64,000 nt of DNA from Heyndrickxia sporothermodurans (GTDB lineage: Bacteria > Bacillota > Bacilli > Bacillales > Bacillaceae_C): contig BORH01000006.1 of the NCBI GenBank assembly GCA_018333075.1, positions 1 through 64,000 on the forward strand, in the 5' to 3' direction. Positions 26,049 to 33,558 of the stretch are shown in pieces. A model generated the notes under the pieces. It was not told where the DNA came from, did no database searches, and saw nothing but the letters and a program-made list of their open reading frames with translations. Position 1 is the stretch's first letter; each line of letters begins with the position of its first letter. The position numbers and the translations under genes are program-made.

Positions 26049-26105
26049 AATTAACAATTTGTTAAATGTTAAATTTATTTTATAGTTTGTATGCAAGAAA
26101 GTCAA
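26049..26105 (-). promoter_or_regulatory. Promoter of the NrtR-like gene with overlapping operator
   Basis: On the minus strand TTGACT (26105-26100), a 17-base spacer and TAAAAT (26082-26077) form a SigA-type promoter. Just after the -10, near +3 to +21, lies the palindrome AATTAACAATTTGTTAAAT (26049-26067), whose arms are nearly identical to those before pncA. A repressor bound here would sit on the start of transcription. Confidence 0.75.
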
Positions 26106-26134
26106 TAGTTAAATAGCAAATTTTCTAAAAAAAC

Positions 26135-26374
26135 TCAGAGCTCCTTCCTTCTTTCATTTCCTCTTTTAAAATTTCCTGTTACCTTCGCAAGTATAAGCTG
26201 AACTTCTTTCTCATCTTTTGCGGCATTTATTCTATTAAGTATTTTTTTAGCTTCTTTCCCTTTCAGCATTTTTACTTGCTTACCAAAATATTTAATTATA
26301 ACTGTCTCATTTTTAGTCACTACATAACAAAAAGGATTCTCATCTAAGCGATTTCTCTTATCAATATTGTCCAT
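26135..26374 (-). CDS. Small conserved Bacillus protein, unknown function
   Basis: 79 residues. The sequence MDNIDKRNRLDENPFCYVVT followed by VIIKYFGKQVKMLKGKEAKKILNRI and ILAKVTGNFKRGNERR resembles a short protein I have met in several Bacillus genomes, probably a compact alpha/beta fold (two strands, then an acidic-basic helix). No cysteine cluster or transmembrane segment. The function is not known to me. The ribosome binding site GGAGGGGG is excellent. It lies between YitT-like and NrtR-like genes, all on one strand. Confidence 0.7.
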   Translation of the reverse strand: MDNIDKRNRLDENPFCYVVTKNETVIIKYFGKQVKMLKGKEAKKILNRINAAKDEKEVQLILAKVTGNFKRGNERRKEL

Positions 26375-26521
26375 ATATCCCCCTCCAAATAATAATCTTT
26401 ACTAGTTCAATTTTAGAAATTTGAGTGATGTTTAATAATCCTATTATTTAAGTTCTTTATATATTTATAAATACCTTCACCCTTGTATGATATATGACAG
26501 ATTTTTATCCAAAAAAGAAAA

Positions 26522-26555
26522 AAGCTGACTCGAATGTCTTTCTTCGAATCAGCTT
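26522..26555 (-). terminator. Terminator after the YitT-type gene
   Basis: On the minus strand AAGCTGATTCGAA pairs with TTCGAGTCAGCTT (one G-T/A mismatch), followed by TTTTTCTTTTTT. It lies directly after the gene stop codon. Confidence 0.8.
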
Positions 26556-26565
26556 AGCTCATCAT

Positions 26566-27414
26566 TTACGTTTTTGAAAGCTCTATAAAGCCTTCGCCAA
26601 ACACATCCCGAACGTCGTGAATGGCAATAAACGCATTCATATCTACTTCTTTAACAATCTTTTTCAGTTTCACTACCTCTTGTTTGCTAATGACAATGTA
26701 AAGGATATCCTTCTGATCTTTCGTATAATAGCCATGACCTGAAAAGACAGTAACTCCTCTGTCCATAAGTGAATTTACTTGCTGCGCAATGAGATCAGGC
26801 TCCTTCGAAATGATCGTTACTGCCTTTTTCGGATTTACACCTTCTATGATAAATTCCATTACTTTTGTACCAATATACAGCATTATAATTGTCAGCAATA
26901 GCTTTTCGACTCCGATAATAAAATAAGAAGAAAATGCCACAATTAAATCAAAAAATAGCAGCCCATAACTAATACTCCAGCCAAGATATTTATGAGTAAT
27001 TCGTGCAAGAATTGTCGATCCCGCAGTTGTCCCACCTACACGAATAATTAATCCAATTCCGACACCCGCAAAGACTCCGCCAAAAATAGCATTCACAAAG
27101 ATTTCATTTGAAGCAATCCGCCAGTCCTCTGTTAAGTGCAGAAATAATGAGTTAAACGCTACAGCAATAATTGTATAGATGGTTGTTGTTTTATCTAAAA
27201 ATTTATATCCGACAATAAGCAGTAATACATTCAAAATAAAATTCATAAGGCCTGGAGACCACTCGAAAAGATAATAGAGAATAATGGTTGTCCCTGTAAC
27301 TCCTCCTTCGCCAAACTCATTCGGAATGACAAAAAGATTAACAGCCAATGCAAATATGAATGCACCTATGATTATAATCAGAATATCTATTAGTCTTTTT
27401 TTCACCTGTACCAC
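26566..27414 (-). CDS. YitT-family membrane protein (DUF161/DUF2179)
   Basis: 282 residues: five to six membrane helices within residues 1-170 (ILIIIIGAFIFALAVNLFVIP, GVTGTTIILYYLF, LMNFILNVLLLIVGY, GGVFAGVGIGLIIRVGGTTAG) and a C-terminal cytosolic domain of about 80 residues (KAVTIISKEPDLIAQQVNSL.. DILYIVISKQEVVKLKKIVKE.. AFIAIHDVRDVFGEGF), the DUF2179 domain. Members of this family are widespread in Firmicutes; function is unknown, with cation or metabolite transport suggested. The start is uncertain between GTG 27414 and GTG 27405. Monocistronic. Confidence 0.88.
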   Translation of the reverse strand: MVQVKKRLIDILIIIIGAFIFALAVNLFVIPNEFGEGGVTGTTIILYYLFEWSPGLMNFILNVLLLIVGYKFLDKTTTIYTIIAVAFNSLFLHLTEDWRIASNEIFVNAIFGGVFAGVGIGLIIRVGGTTAGSTILARITHKYLGWSISYGLLFFDLIVAFSSYFIIGVEKLLLTIIMLYIGTKVMEFIIEGVNPKKAVTIISKEPDLIAQQVNSLMDRGVTVFSGHGYYTKDQKDILYIVISKQEVVKLKKIVKEVDMNAFIAIHDVRDVFGEGFIELSKT

Positions 27415-27570
27415 CTCTGCCTATCCTTGATGAATCTCTCCATTATACTTAAGTATCATAGCGGTTTCAATACCAAAAAGGAAGAACTACTAAATTATTC
27501 AAAAAAGCAGGAATTACAAATGAAAACGACGAATATATGTTCTTATCAAAAAGAATGGAGGTAGGAAAAG

Positions 27571-28320
27571 ATAGATACTCAACAATCACTTACAATAAAT
27601 AAACAAAGCTGGGATATGGTTGCAGACCGCTTTTTTGGAAGGACGGCGCTTCCTGAATATGGACCGATGGCTCCAAGCGAGGAGGAGCTTCATTTATTTG
27701 GTGACCTTACCAATGCAAAGTTATTAGATATTGGCTGTGGGAGCGGCCATTCACTGCAATATATGAGCCAAAGAAATACTGCTGAGCTCTGGGGAATTGA
27801 TCTATCGTCTAAACAAATTGATGCGGCCAAAACCGTACTAAAGGATTGCCCGCTTCCTGGTAGACTATTCGAATCTCCAATGGAGCATAATCCTGGATTA
27901 CCAACTGACTACTTTGATATTGTTTATTCCATTTATGCCCTTGGATGGTCAACTGATTTAAACAAAACATTAGCTAATATTTACAAATATTTAAAGCAGG
28001 GAGGAACTTTTATATTTAGTTGGGAGCATCCACTATTTAGCCGTGTAAAAAATATAGATGGTGTTCTCACTTTTCAACAATCCTACCATGAGGAGGGTCC
28101 ATATGATCATGAGGCATGGCATCAGCCAGCTATTATGCAGCAATTTAGAATCAGCACGTATATAAATGCACTCATTAATCATGGATTCATGATCGAGAAA
28201 ATCGTTGAGGATATTTCTATTTCTGAAGAAGACATCAAGAGAGATGCGAATCGTTGGTATTCTATAGACAAAGCAAAGTCTCTGCCGACTACGCTAATTA
28301 TAAAAAGTAAAAAATTATAA
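27571..28320 (+). CDS. SAM-dependent methyltransferase with probable ATA start
   Basis: The class-I methyltransferase domain is complete: LLDIGCGSGHSLQYM (motif I), WGIDLSSKQI (motif II), FDIVYSIYALGWSTDL (motif IV) and ANIYKYLKQGGTFIFSWEHP. The best ribosome binding site, GGAGGT, stands 8 bases before ATA (27571), which reads I-D-T-Q-Q-S-L-T-I-N-K-Q-S-W-D-M, a normal N-terminus for this group; an in-frame TAG is 9 bases upstream of it. The first true ATG (27616) lies in W-D-M with no site before it. So the original ATG seems to have become ATA, or ATA is used. The methyl acceptor is unknown. Confidence 0.75.
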   Translation: MDTQQSLTINKQSWDMVADRFFGRTALPEYGPMAPSEEELHLFGDLTNAKLLDIGCGSGHSLQYMSQRNTAELWGIDLSSKQIDAAKTVLKDCPLPGRLFESPMEHNPGLPTDYFDIVYSIYALGWSTDLNKTLANIYKYLKQGGTFIFSWEHPLFSRVKNIDGVLTFQQSYHEEGPYDHEAWHQPAIMQQFRISTYINALINHGFMIEKIVEDISISEEDIKRDANRWYSIDKAKSLPTTLIIKSKKL

Positions 28321-28330
28321 GTTAGCTTCA

Positions 28331-28365
28331 AAAGGAGAGTCCTTTACTGGATCTCTCCTTTTTTG
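28331..28365 (+). terminator. Terminator after the methyltransferase gene
   Basis: AAAGGAGAG and CTCTCCTTT arms around a 13-base loop, followed by TTT. Confidence 0.75.
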
Positions 28366-28519
28366 CTCATTATTAGTTTTAAAATAATTTAGTTATTACA
28401 TTCCTTTTTTTAGCAATATTTGTAATACACACACATCTACTCTCCCTTTTTCTAGAATTTATACCCAACCCCTTTTTGTATCACATGGCGGTTAGCTCAT
28501 TATCATGCTGACACTAGCC

Positions 28520-28822
28520 TTATTTTGGATTCGGACTATGATTCAATGCTATTATCATAAATAATGAAAAACCAATAACATACAAAAGAACACAAGCACT
28601 ACCAATAAGTATAATCCAGCGAACTGGCCCTTTTTTTGCAAAAAGAGCGGTGACAATCCCAAGAATGGAAAGTAGCAGAACAGTTAAAAGATGATTAGGA
28701 TTCCAAAAAAATATATGCCTAAAAGATCCTAATACTAATGTGTATCTAGTTCTCATAAAAATGATAAGAACAAAGGTGATGATAAAAAAGACTATTGAAC
28801 AAGTAGAATAAAACTTTTTCAT
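28520..28822 (-). CDS. Small three-helix membrane protein, unknown function
   Basis: 100 residues with three hydrophobic stretches: STCSIVFFIITFVLIIFM, HLLTVLLLSILGIVTALFA and WIILIGSACVLLYVIGFSLFMIIAL, and short charged loops (RTRYTLVLGSFRHIF, KKGPVR). The start ATG follows GAAAGGAAT. No family recognised. It is separated from the acetyltransferase gene upstream by 80 bases and could be read from the same transcript. Confidence 0.6.
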   Translation of the reverse strand: MKKFYSTCSIVFFIITFVLIIFMRTRYTLVLGSFRHIFFWNPNHLLTVLLLSILGIVTALFAKKGPVRWIILIGSACVLLYVIGFSLFMIIALNHSPNPK

Positions 28823-28905
28823 TGTTTATTCCTTTCAAAAGATGGTTAGTAAATTATTCTATTTATTATCAAAATTTTCCTTCTCTTAAATGCAGAATCT
28901 GCTTA

Positions 28906-29469
28906 CTAACCAATTTTCGCATAGACACATGTATCAGTCAGTCGTTTTCCATCTGCCGATAAATCTTCGTTTCTTAAAATTCCCTCTAATTGATAGCCTA
29001 GTTTTTCAGGAATCGCTCGACTTTTATCATTTGTAGATTCACATCGTATTTCTATCCGCCGACAGTTCAAATCATTAAGCGCCATTTTCGTTAACCCTTC
29101 TATTGCTTCTATCATATAACCATTTCCGCTATATTTCGTATGAATCCAGTACCCTATCTCACATTTAGGAATATCCCATACGATATTATGGAGTCCTGTT
29201 GAGCCGATAAATTCATTTGATTCGGCATGAAAGATAAGATACCGTAAATCTTCACGTTTTAAAAATTTTAAATGGGCTTCTCTTATATTTATTTCTGTTT
29301 TTTCTTCAGTTGGACTACTTTGTGCGAACGGAAGCCACTGCTGTAATTCATTGATGGAAGCTTCAATCGCCTGGTTTACCACCTTTCCATCCCCAAACAT
29401 AGGCATTCGCAAATATAATCTTTCCGTTGCTATTTTCGTCGGTATGTTCATTAATATTGGATTCAACAA
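28906..29469 (-). CDS. GNAT-family N-acetyltransferase (RimJ/RimL-like)
   Basis: About 187 residues; TTG 29469 is placed 8 bases after AAGGAG, with a GTG further out and ATG 29451 as alternatives. The fold is of the RimJ/RimL/ydaF group: IATERLYLRMPMFGDGKVVNQAI, KCEIGYWIHTKYSGNGYMIEAI (motif A), RRIEIRCESTNDKSRAIPEKLGY. Such enzymes acetylate ribosomal protein N-termini or antibiotics. It is the first gene after the T-box leader on this strand, about 280 bases away, with a phrase array between, and could be its target; that is uncertain. Confidence 0.82.
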   Translation of the reverse strand: MLNPILMNIPTKIATERLYLRMPMFGDGKVVNQAIEASINELQQWLPFAQSSPTEEKTEINIREAHLKFLKREDLRYLIFHAESNEFIGSTGLHNIVWDIPKCEIGYWIHTKYSGNGYMIEAIEGLTKMALNDLNCRRIEIRCESTNDKSRAIPEKLGYQLEGILRNEDLSADGKRLTDTCVYAKIG

Positions 29470-29574
29470 AGGGATCACTCCTTATTTAATAGAAGAAATC
29501 GCTCATTTAATGATGATTTCCTGTTTTTATTTCTGATATCTTTCGTTAGTAGCAGATTTCATATATTGACGGCA

Positions 29575-29735
29575 GAAATAAAGAGTTCAAAATCGATATC
29601 TTTTTCAAACAGAGAGATAAAAGTCAAATTTCTGGAGATAAATAGTTAAATTTCAGAGATAAACATTAAAATGTCGGTGATAACATTTACTCATTGGTGA
29701 AAAACCCTAATTACTGCTGAAATCACCTATTCCGA
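29575..29735. repeat. Degenerate phrase array between the T-box and the acetyltransferase gene
   Basis: Related blocks recur about every 25 bases: GAGAGATAAAAGTCAAATTT, TGGAGATAAATAGTTAAATT, AGAGATAAACATTAAAATG, CGGTGATAACATTTACTC, then GGTGAAAAACCC and GCTGAAATCACC. The core is (T/A)-G-(A/T)-G-A-T-A-A, which resembles on the same strand the GAGATATCAA blocks of the large array at 20.3-21.65 kb. No coding potential. Confidence 0.6.
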
Positions 29736-29748
29736 TGGAAAAATAAAA

Positions 29749-30030
29749 AAACTCTCACCCCCAAGATTGATTCATCTTGAGGACGAGAGTTGTAGCTTCG
29801 TGGTACCACCTCAGTTTGTTAATATGTCGCCATATTAACCTCATCGGGTACATTCATACCCTATCTCTATATCGGGAGAACCCGCTTACAATCCCTAATT
29901 TAACAATTAGATTAGTAAGAAGCTCCAAGTCTTTTTTCGTTAAGTTTATTATTGCTCATTTTCAGCAAACAGAGCTCTCTTTGAATAATTGTTCTTAACT
30001 ACTCTTCTCTTCAACGCATATTTTTATGAA
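29749..30030 (-). promoter_or_regulatory. T-box leader riboswitch
   Basis: Read on the minus strand. The conserved T-box core AGGTGGTACCACG (29811-29799) follows a stem I region (AGAAGAGTAGTTAAG.. to ..CTTCTTACTAATC), with AGAGAGC and GGAGCTTC elements. The terminator has arms ACTCTC..CTCAAGAT and ATCTTGGGGGTGAGAGT followed by seven T. The bulge UGGU would pair with the discriminator A of a tRNA ACCA end, which argues against serine. The specifier reads as UUC (Phe) or CUU (Leu); I cannot fix the register. No aminoacyl-tRNA synthetase follows; the next gene on this strand is an acetyltransferase. Confidence 0.85.
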
Positions 30031-30040
30031 ATTTCAAATA

Positions 30041-30069
30041 ATAATATACAATTTCATTACATTCGTCAA
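30041..30069 (-). promoter_or_regulatory. SigA-type promoter of the T-box leader
   Basis: On the minus strand TTGACG, a 17-base spacer and TATTAT. Transcription would start near 30033, shortly before stem I of the T-box. It shows the leader has its own promoter and does not depend on the upstream acetyltransferase gene. Confidence 0.7.
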
Positions 30070-30088
30070 GCACTATTTACCTCTGCCC

Positions 30089-30529
30089 TTAGTCCAGTGT
30101 TTTCACCATCGTATAGTAGCTGCTGCCAGGGGGATAATCCTTTACTTCACCAACAACCTTAAAGCCCTTCTTTTCATAAAACGTTCGAGCTTGAAATTCA
30201 TAAGTTGTAAGCAGCATCTTATTTGCTCCTTTTTCTTTTGCCATTTCTTCTGTTTTTTCAAGTACAGATCCGCCTAGCCCTTTGCCACGATAAGCTTCAT
30301 CAAACCAAAAATAATTGATCTCAAGCCATCCCCAATAGATTTCTCCAGTGAGCCCACCAATCCATTGGTTCTTTTCATCTGTTACAACAATATTTACAGG
30401 CTGCACCGCGTCTTTTTTTCTTGCTTCATGATGATAAATTGATTTTTGATTATTAAACTCTCTAATTTTCGTTTTTAAAAAAGATGAAAATTCCTCGTTT
30501 TTTTCGTTTAATATCTCTATATTATACAT
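30089..30529 (-). CDS. GNAT-family N-acetyltransferase
   Basis: 146 residues: NYFWFDEAYRGKGLGGSVLEKTE is motif A with the R-G-K-G-L-G loop, and MLLTTYEFQARTFYEKKGFKVVGEV is motif B. The N-terminal half has the common NIVVTDEKNQWIGGLTGEIYWGWLEI strand-turn-strand. Substrate unknown. It is downstream of the second histidyl-tRNA synthetase gene by 100 bases on the same strand and could be in its transcript. Confidence 0.85.
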   Translation of the reverse strand: MYNIEILNEKNEEFSSFLKTKIREFNNQKSIYHHEARKKDAVQPVNIVVTDEKNQWIGGLTGEIYWGWLEINYFWFDEAYRGKGLGGSVLEKTEEMAKEKGANKMLLTTYEFQARTFYEKKGFKVVGEVKDYPPGSSYYTMVKTLD

Positions 30530-30629
30530 CCCCTGTTACTCCTCACCCATTTTCAGTAAATTATTCGATCAAACGATTGAAATTTCCTTCATTGCATTTT
30601 CATTTTTACAAAATCTTAATAAATGCAAG

Positions 30630-31910
30630 TTAATAGGTAAAAGCTTCTACTTGTTCTTCCCCAGTTATCATATCTTTTACTTTATATTGATTCCTTTGCA
30701 CTTCTGCTTCTCCAATAATAATGACTTTACGAACTTTTTCTTTATTTGCTTTATCCAAAGCCTTTCCTATTTTTTTGTTACCCATTTCAACCTCTACCTT
30801 AAAGCCTTTTTTTCTTAATTCACTTGCGACTAATAATGACTCCTTCCATGTATTAAGTGGAATGACATAATAATCGATAGAAGAAGCATTCTTTTTTATT
30901 TCATTCGATTGTAATAGAGCCGTGTAAATAACATCTAAACCAAATGAAATTCCAACGGTTGAAACCTTTTCGTTTGTTCCTAATAACCCACCTATTGCGT
31001 TATCATATCTTCCACCACTGCCAATGCTAGATTTTAATGATTTATCAGTCATGAAAATTTCATAGATTGTCCCTGTATAAATCTCTAAGCCTCTTGCTAA
31101 AAATGGGTTAAAGATACATTTGTTCTTAACCTTTAAATAGTCTAAATACATTTCAAGCTCCTTAAGCTCGTCTATTCCTGATTGAATGAGCGGATTCAAC
31201 TCAGCAAACTGCTCAAAATAGGTGTAGTCAGTATTGTTTTCGTTGATTAAAAACCCTTTGATTGAATGAACCGTTTCTGAAGGCAGCCCTTGAGCAGCTA
31301 GCTCAGAGATAACTTCTTCCAAACCAACCTTTTCAAGCTTATCAAGAATTAATACGACTCGATTAATTTGATTTTCAGGTGTCTTAAAGGCTTGGAGCAT
31401 ACCAATTAATAGCTTGCGATTATTATATTGAATTGTAACATCAATATTTAATTTTTCGAAAGCATCAATTGCCATTATCATCAGCTCTGCTTCAGCTACC
31501 TGTGATTGGATTCCCACTATATCTACATCGCATTGTGTAAATTCTCGAAGCCTTCCTGTCTTAATTGGTCCATCTCTAAATACTTTGCCAATCTCATATC
31601 TTTTAAAGGGCATTTTAATCGTTGGATTCATTGCAACTACTTTTGCAAATGGGATTGTCAAATCATACCTTAATGCTAACTTCCTTTCCCCTCTATCCGA
31701 TAATGTATACATTTCCTCCAATATTTCAGCCCCGCCGCCATATTTAGAGGCAAGCAGCTCCTCATAATTTAATATTGGCGTTTCTAACGGTTGACACCCA
31801 TATTGAATAAACACATCCTCCAGTGTCCTTCTAATCTTCCGCCGAGTCTCTTCAGCCTCTGGTAAATAGTCCTGTGTTCCCTTTACATTTTGATAATCCA
31901 TTTTTTTCAC
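30630..31910 (-). CDS. hisS: Histidyl-tRNA synthetase, second/paralogous type
   Basis: 426 residues from GTG 31910 (GGAGG 8 bases upstream). Class-II aaRS motifs are present: motif 1-2 YEIGKVFRDGPIKTGRLREF, the histidine-A loop ARGLEIYTGTIYEIF near 278, motif 3 SIGSGGRYDNAIGGLLG, and a C-terminal anticodon-binding domain (YYVIPLNTWKESLLVASELRKKGFKVEVEMG). It charges tRNA-His. The usual Bacillus hisS is next to aspS; this copy stands alone with GNAT genes, and its insertions differ from housekeeping HisS as I remember it. It is preceded by a leader peptide with three His codons and by a terminator. Confidence 0.9.
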   Translation of the reverse strand: MKKMDYQNVKGTQDYLPEAEETRRKIRRTLEDVFIQYGCQPLETPILNYEELLASKYGGGAEILEEMYTLSDRGERKLALRYDLTIPFAKVVAMNPTIKMPFKRYEIGKVFRDGPIKTGRLREFTQCDVDIVGIQSQVAEAELMIMAIDAFEKLNIDVTIQYNNRKLLIGMLQAFKTPENQINRVVLILDKLEKVGLEEVISELAAQGLPSETVHSIKGFLINENNTDYTYFEQFAELNPLIQSGIDELKELEMYLDYLKVKNKCIFNPFLARGLEIYTGTIYEIFMTDKSLKSSIGSGGRYDNAIGGLLGTNEKVSTVGISFGLDVIYTALLQSNEIKKNASSIDYYVIPLNTWKESLLVASELRKKGFKVEVEMGNKKIGKALDKANKEKVRKVIIIGEAEVQRNQYKVKDMITGEEQVEAFTY

Positions 31911-31944
31911 TTTTCTATCCTCCAATAATTTAAAAATAAATAAA

Positions 31945-31990
31945 AAACCGCACGAGATATAAGTGTTTATACTTAATCCATGCGGTTTAA
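31945..31990 (-). terminator. Attenuator terminator in the hisS leader
   Basis: On the minus strand AAACCGCA and TGCGGTTT enclose an inner TTAAGT/ACTTA stem and end in TTTTTTATTT, 35 bases before the GTG start of hisS. It can only act on the transcript that also encodes the His-rich leader peptide. A second, longer hairpin (31998-32043; arms TAGCCTT and AAGGCTA with inner CTATT/AATAG and CGAT/ATCG) begins at the leader stop codon. Confidence 0.8.
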
Positions 31991-32039
31991 TGAGAAATAG
32001 CCTTCCTATTTGCGATTATTAAAAAATCGAATAGCAAGG

Positions 32040-32096
32040 CTAGTTGATATGATGATGGAATTGTGAAAATGCAATACTATTTTTATCAATCAGCAT
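32040..32096 (-). CDS. His-rich leader peptide of the hisS attenuator
   Basis: ATG 32096, with AGAGGTGA 7 bases before it, opens an 18-codon frame reading MLIDKNSIAFSQFHHHIN and ending in TAG. Three consecutive CAT codons sit just before the stop codon, the position expected for control codons in ribosome-mediated attenuation. The frame ends inside the 5' arm of a long hairpin and is followed by a true terminator before hisS. This layout is well known for amino-acid operons of proteobacteria; its use for a histidyl-tRNA synthetase gene in Bacillaceae is new to me. Function is inferred from sequence. Confidence 0.8.
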   Translation of the reverse strand: MLIDKNSIAFSQFHHHIN

Positions 32097-32121
32097 TTGA
32101 TTTCACCTCTAATTTTCAATT

Positions 32122-32150
32122 ACTTTATCATAACTCCATCCCGATATCAA
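32122..32150 (-). promoter_or_regulatory. Promoter of the hisS leader transcript
   Basis: On the minus strand TTGATA, 17-base spacer, TAAAGT. The start would be near 32115, about 20 bases before the leader peptide ATG. The -35 is good and the -10 weak. Confidence 0.6.
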
Positions 32151-32196
32151 TTATTTTTTTAAAAGTAAAGTCCGACTGTTTATGTGTCACTCGTTC

Positions 32197-32610
32197 TTAA
32201 CCCCTATTAATAACGATTGATAATTTATAATTAGCGTGTTTCGTTAATTCCGTTAAAAACATGTCCAATTCAAAATTGGATGGAAATCTACACTCAAGCA
32301 TATAACAGCCTTCACCACTAATTTTATAATTGTTCATAATGTACGGTTCCTGTTGATCCAAAAAATTTAAGAATGGTTTATGCTCCAAGCTTTTAGTATA
32401 AATATTAATAAATGAATGAATAGTGTATCCTGCCTTTACTTGATTTAAATTAATCGTGTATCCCTCAATAACGCCTTCTTCTTCTAATTTAATTACTCTA
32501 GATGCAGCTGCCTGACCTGTTAGATAAACTCTCTCACCTAATTTTTTCATTGTGATGCGACCATCTTTTAATAACTCATCAATGATATTTTTATCTGTAC
32601 GATCTAACAT
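32197..32610 (-). CDS. Lrp/AsnC-family transcriptional regulator
   Basis: 137 residues from ATG 32610 (GAGG 10 bases upstream). The winged HTH domain is typical (LDRTDKNIIDELLKDGRITMKKLGERVYLTGQAAASRVIKLEEEGVIEGY), followed by the RAM domain (INIYTKSLEHKPFLNFLDQ.. NNYKISGEGCYMLECRFPSNFELDMFLTEL). Such regulators respond to amino acids. It is divergent from an MBL-fold hydrolase gene with 120 bases between, so it may control that gene. Family effector unknown here. Confidence 0.88.
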   Translation of the reverse strand: MLDRTDKNIIDELLKDGRITMKKLGERVYLTGQAAASRVIKLEEEGVIEGYTINLNQVKAGYTIHSFINIYTKSLEHKPFLNFLDQQEPYIMNNYKISGEGCYMLECRFPSNFELDMFLTELTKHANYKLSIVINRG

Positions 32611-32730
32611 AAATAACAACCTCTTTCATAAATCAAGTAATACTAAAAAAACTCTTGATTTTATATATGTACAGCCTTCTTCCTTAAATATTATCCTATT
32701 AAAGAAGATTGTTAAAGGAGGAGTATGGAC

Positions 32731-33489
32731 ATGAATATTAAACAAATCCGGAATGCAACAATGATGATAAACTATGCCGATAAGAAATTTGTAATTGACC
32801 CGTTTCTTGCAAAAAAAGGAGCTTATCCGCCGTTTCCAAATACTCTGAATCAAGACAAATTTAATCCAACAGTCGACTTACCGATTCCGATTGAAGAAAT
32901 CATTCAGGCTGATGCAGTTATTGTTACTCACCTACATCCCGATCATTTTGATGCTGCTGCAATAGAAATATTACCAAAATCTATTCAAATCTTTGCCCAA
33001 TCAGAAAAAGATGTTGAATCAATAAAAAAAGAAGGCTTTCATAACGTAGAATCTTTAACAAGTGTTTCAAAGATCGGAAACATTAGCCTAACTAAAACAA
33101 ACGGAAAACACGGTACGGGAGAAATAGGAAGTATGATGGGAGAAGTCTCAGGTGTAGTCTTCAAGCATCAGGAGGAAAAGACATTATACATTGCTGGAGA
33201 TACTATATGGTGCAATGATGTTCAACATGCTATTAGGCATCATCATCCAGAAATAATCGTTGTCAATGGAGGTGCTGCACAATTTCTTCAAGGCGATCCT
33301 ATTACTATGAATAAAGAAGATATTTATCAAACTTATCTAGAGGCTCAGCAATCGACAATCATCGTTTCCCATATGGAGTCTGTAAACCATTGTTTATTAA
33401 CTAGACAAGAATTAAAACTGTTCATTGCAGAAAAAGGGCTTTGTAATCAAATACTTGTGCCAAATGATGGTGAGTCCATGTCCATTTAA
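32731..33489 (+). CDS. MBL-fold metal-dependent hydrolase (beta-lactamase superfamily)
   Basis: About 252 residues from ATG 32731 (GGAGGAG 9 bases upstream; an ATG two codons earlier is too close). The metal motif HLHPDHFDAAA (H-x-H-x-D-H) is present, with other ligands in NGKHGTGEIGS (His), IAGDTIWC (Asp) and SHMESVNHC (His). This is the UlaG-like/RNase-Z-like group often found next to Lrp regulators. Substrate unknown. A hairpin terminator follows the stop codon. Confidence 0.85.
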   Translation: MNIKQIRNATMMINYADKKFVIDPFLAKKGAYPPFPNTLNQDKFNPTVDLPIPIEEIIQADAVIVTHLHPDHFDAAAIEILPKSIQIFAQSEKDVESIKKEGFHNVESLTSVSKIGNISLTKTNGKHGTGEIGSMMGEVSGVVFKHQEEKTLYIAGDTIWCNDVQHAIRHHHPEIIVVNGGAAQFLQGDPITMNKEDIYQTYLEAQQSTIIVSHMESVNHCLLTRQELKLFIAEKGLCNQILVPNDGESMSI

Positions 33490-33513
33490 TCATTAGTAGT
33501 GTTTTTTAGGATA

Positions 33514-33550
33514 AAGGGACGTCCTGTCAGACACTTATCGGACAGTCCCT
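33514..33550. terminator. Terminator between the MBL-fold gene and a converging GNAT gene
   Basis: AAGGGAC..CTGTC and GGACAGTCCCTT arms around an 11-base loop, with TTTTTT about 3 bases after on the plus strand. It fits the MBL-fold gene and may serve both convergent genes. Confidence 0.7.
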
Positions 33551-33558
33551 TATCTTTT

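Noticed and set aside
29749-30030. T-box belonging to the upstream hisS gene
   Set aside because: It is on the same strand but downstream of hisS and of the GNAT gene, and has its own promoter, so it cannot act on hisS.
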